A stretch of DNA of 43,081 nucleotides from Pseudomonadota bacterium (GTDB taxonomy: Bacteria > Pseudomonadota > Gammaproteobacteria > Burkholderiales > Burkholderiaceae_C). A program made the position numbers and the translations under genes. How positions within the stretch are numbered: the stretch's first letter is position 1; the number at the start of each line of letters is the position of its first letter. The stretch is from positions 1 to 43,081 of the forward strand of contig JAJZEC010000032.1 in the NCBI GenBank assembly GCA_021805825.1, read 5' to 3'. The notes below the pieces were generated by a model, which was not told the origin of the DNA, searched no databases, and was given only the letters and a program-made list of their open reading frames with translations. Of the stretch, positions 42,071-43,081 are shown piece after piece.

Positions 42071-43081
42071 TCAACACCCGGTGTCGCCTGGGTCGAACAG
42101 GCGCTGCGGTGGCGCCACGCCCAGGCGCTGCATGCGCCGGTACATGGTCGCGCGTCCGATGCCCAGGCGGCGCGCCGCCTCGCTGACATTGCCGCCGCAT
42201 GCGCGCAGCGCGTCGCGCAAGGCCTGCGCCGGATCCTCGGTGGCGCTGCGCGGCGTCGTCGGCGCGACCGCGGCGCCGCGCGGATGGATCGCCGCGTCGA
42301 CCAGCGCGACTCCCACCAACCCGTCGTCGGCCAGCAGCAACAGCGCGCGCAGCGCATTGTGCAACTCGCGCAGGTTGCCCGGCCAGTCGTGCGCCAGCAG
42401 CCGGCTCCAGGCCGCCGGCTCGACGCGCGGCAGCACGACGCCGAGCGCCGCGGCCTCGTCGGCCAGCACGCGCTCGAACAGCTGTTCGCGATCGTCTCGC
42501 GCGCGCAGCGCCGGCAGGTGCAGGGTCACGCCGTTGATGCGGTAGAGCAGGTCGAGGCGGAAGGCCCCGCTGTCGGCCAGCTGCCGCAGGTCGCGGTGGC
42601 TGGCGCAGATGACCTGCGCGTCCAGCGCCGAGGCCGTGCGCCCGCCCAGCGGCTGCACCTCGCGTTCGGCCAGCACGCGCAGCAGCCGCGTCTGCAGCGC
42701 CAGCGGCATGTCGCCGATCTCGTCGAGGAACAGCGTGCCATGGCGGGCCTGCGCAATGCGCCCGCGCGCGCCCTGGCGGGCGGCGCCGGTGAAGCTGCCC
42801 GGGCTGTAGCCGAACAGCTCGCTTTCGATCAGTGTCTCGGGCAGCGCCGAGCAGTCGATCGCCACGAAAGGCCCGGCACTGCGCGCGCTGGCCTCGTGCA
42901 GCGCCTTCGCGAAGGCCTCCTTGCCGGTACCCGACTCGCCCTGCAGCAGCAGGTTCAGGCCGCGGCCGAGCAGGCGCTGCGCGCGCAGCGCCTGCTCCTG
43001 CATCGCGGCGTCGCCGCCGGCCAGCGCCTCCAGCGCGGGGTGCAGGCCGACGGTGGGCGCGCGTGGCGCGGGCGCCGGCGT
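42071..43081 (-). CDS. Sigma-54-dependent activator, AcoR-like (5' end outside window)
   Basis: The frame is open to the window edge, so the N-terminal sensor region is missing; 336 residues are visible. The AAA+ domain has Walker A GESGTGKE, the sigma-54 contact loop as GSFTGA (canonical GAFTGA, a serine variant common in AcoR-like proteins), Walker B GTLFLDEIGD, and the arginine-finger region FRLDLLYRI. The C-terminus carries a Fis-type helix-turn-helix: GGNVSEAARRLGIGRATMYR. It should bind upstream activating sequences and drive open-complex formation by sigma-54 RNA polymerase. It converges on the tpsB gene with 18 bases between the stops, so it is not co-transcribed with the adhesin locus. 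Its target is unknown. Confidence 0.93.
   Translation of the reverse strand, partial: TPAPAPRAPTVGLHPALEALAGGDAAMQEQALRAQRLLGRGLNLLLQGESGTGKEAFAKALHEASARSAGPFVAIDCSALPETLIESELFGYSPGSFTGAARQGARGRIAQARHGTLFLDEIGDMPLALQTRLLRVLAEREVQPLGGRTASALDAQVICASHRDLRQLADSGAFRLDLLYRINGVTLHLPALRARDDREQLFERVLADEAAALGVVLPRVEPAAWSRLLAHDWPGNLRELHNALRALLLLADDGLVGVALVDAAIHPRGAAVAPTTPRSATEDPAQALRDALRACGGNVSEAARRLGIGRATMYRRMQRLGVAPPQRLFDPGDTGC

Noticed and set aside
35581-42186. 2201-codon frame overlapping the adhesin 3' end and tpsB on the same strand
   Set aside because: Arg/Gly/Gln-rich shadow of the real frames; it contains no recognisable motif and crosses two genuine genes.

Overview
The window comes from a GC-rich Gram-negative proteobacterium. 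The evidence is outer-membrane type V secretion (a classical autotransporter and a two-partner system), a CCA-encoding tRNA-Asp fragment, a sigma-54 activator and SapC. Burkholderiales or Xanthomonadales fit best, but I cannot place it more closely from sequence alone.

The left part (1 to about 8.4 kb) is a mosaic. It holds the tail of an IstB-like protein, an AT-richer Sel1-repeat secreted protein, two halves of IS5-like transposases, and a displaced 3' half of tRNA-Asp(GTC) followed by a strong terminator. The tRNA fragment looks like the distal attachment site of a genomic island that lies mostly left of the window. A class II aldolase-like gene follows. Next comes a glycine-rich autotransporter, whose start codon abuts an IS5-like right end, and an overlapping PAPS-type sulfotransferase gene.

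A GAF-PAS-GGDEF-EAL cyclic-di-GMP protein (8.5-11.5 kb) converges on the most interesting region, a tightly overlapping minus-strand operon (17183 to 11535). In order of transcription it has a 15-codon ORF with a strong ribosome site, an M29/NicX-like metalloenzyme, a PLP aminotransferase, a membrane fatty-acid-desaturase-type enzyme, an AzlC/AzlD amino-acid exporter, and a divergent Cys/Met-metabolism PLP enzyme. Aminotransferase, Cys/Met PLP enzyme and desaturase are also the enzyme types of rhizobitoxine biosynthesis (RtxA and RtxC). My inference is that this operon makes and exports an unsaturated (vinylglycine-like) amino acid, perhaps released from or regulated by the tiny peptide.

From 17.5 to 20.5 kb there is an eroding locus: an unknown small gene, a frameshifted and internally deleted NCS2 (uracil/xanthine) permease, a STAS-domain remnant, an RsbW-like kinase and a Sel1-repeat gene. 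From 20.6 to 42 kb lies an adhesin locus: SapC, a 6284-residue two-partner-secretion adhesin of the LktA/haemagglutinin type (18.9 kb, nearly half the window), and its TpsB outer-membrane transporter. The window ends in a convergent, truncated AcoR-like sigma-54 activator.
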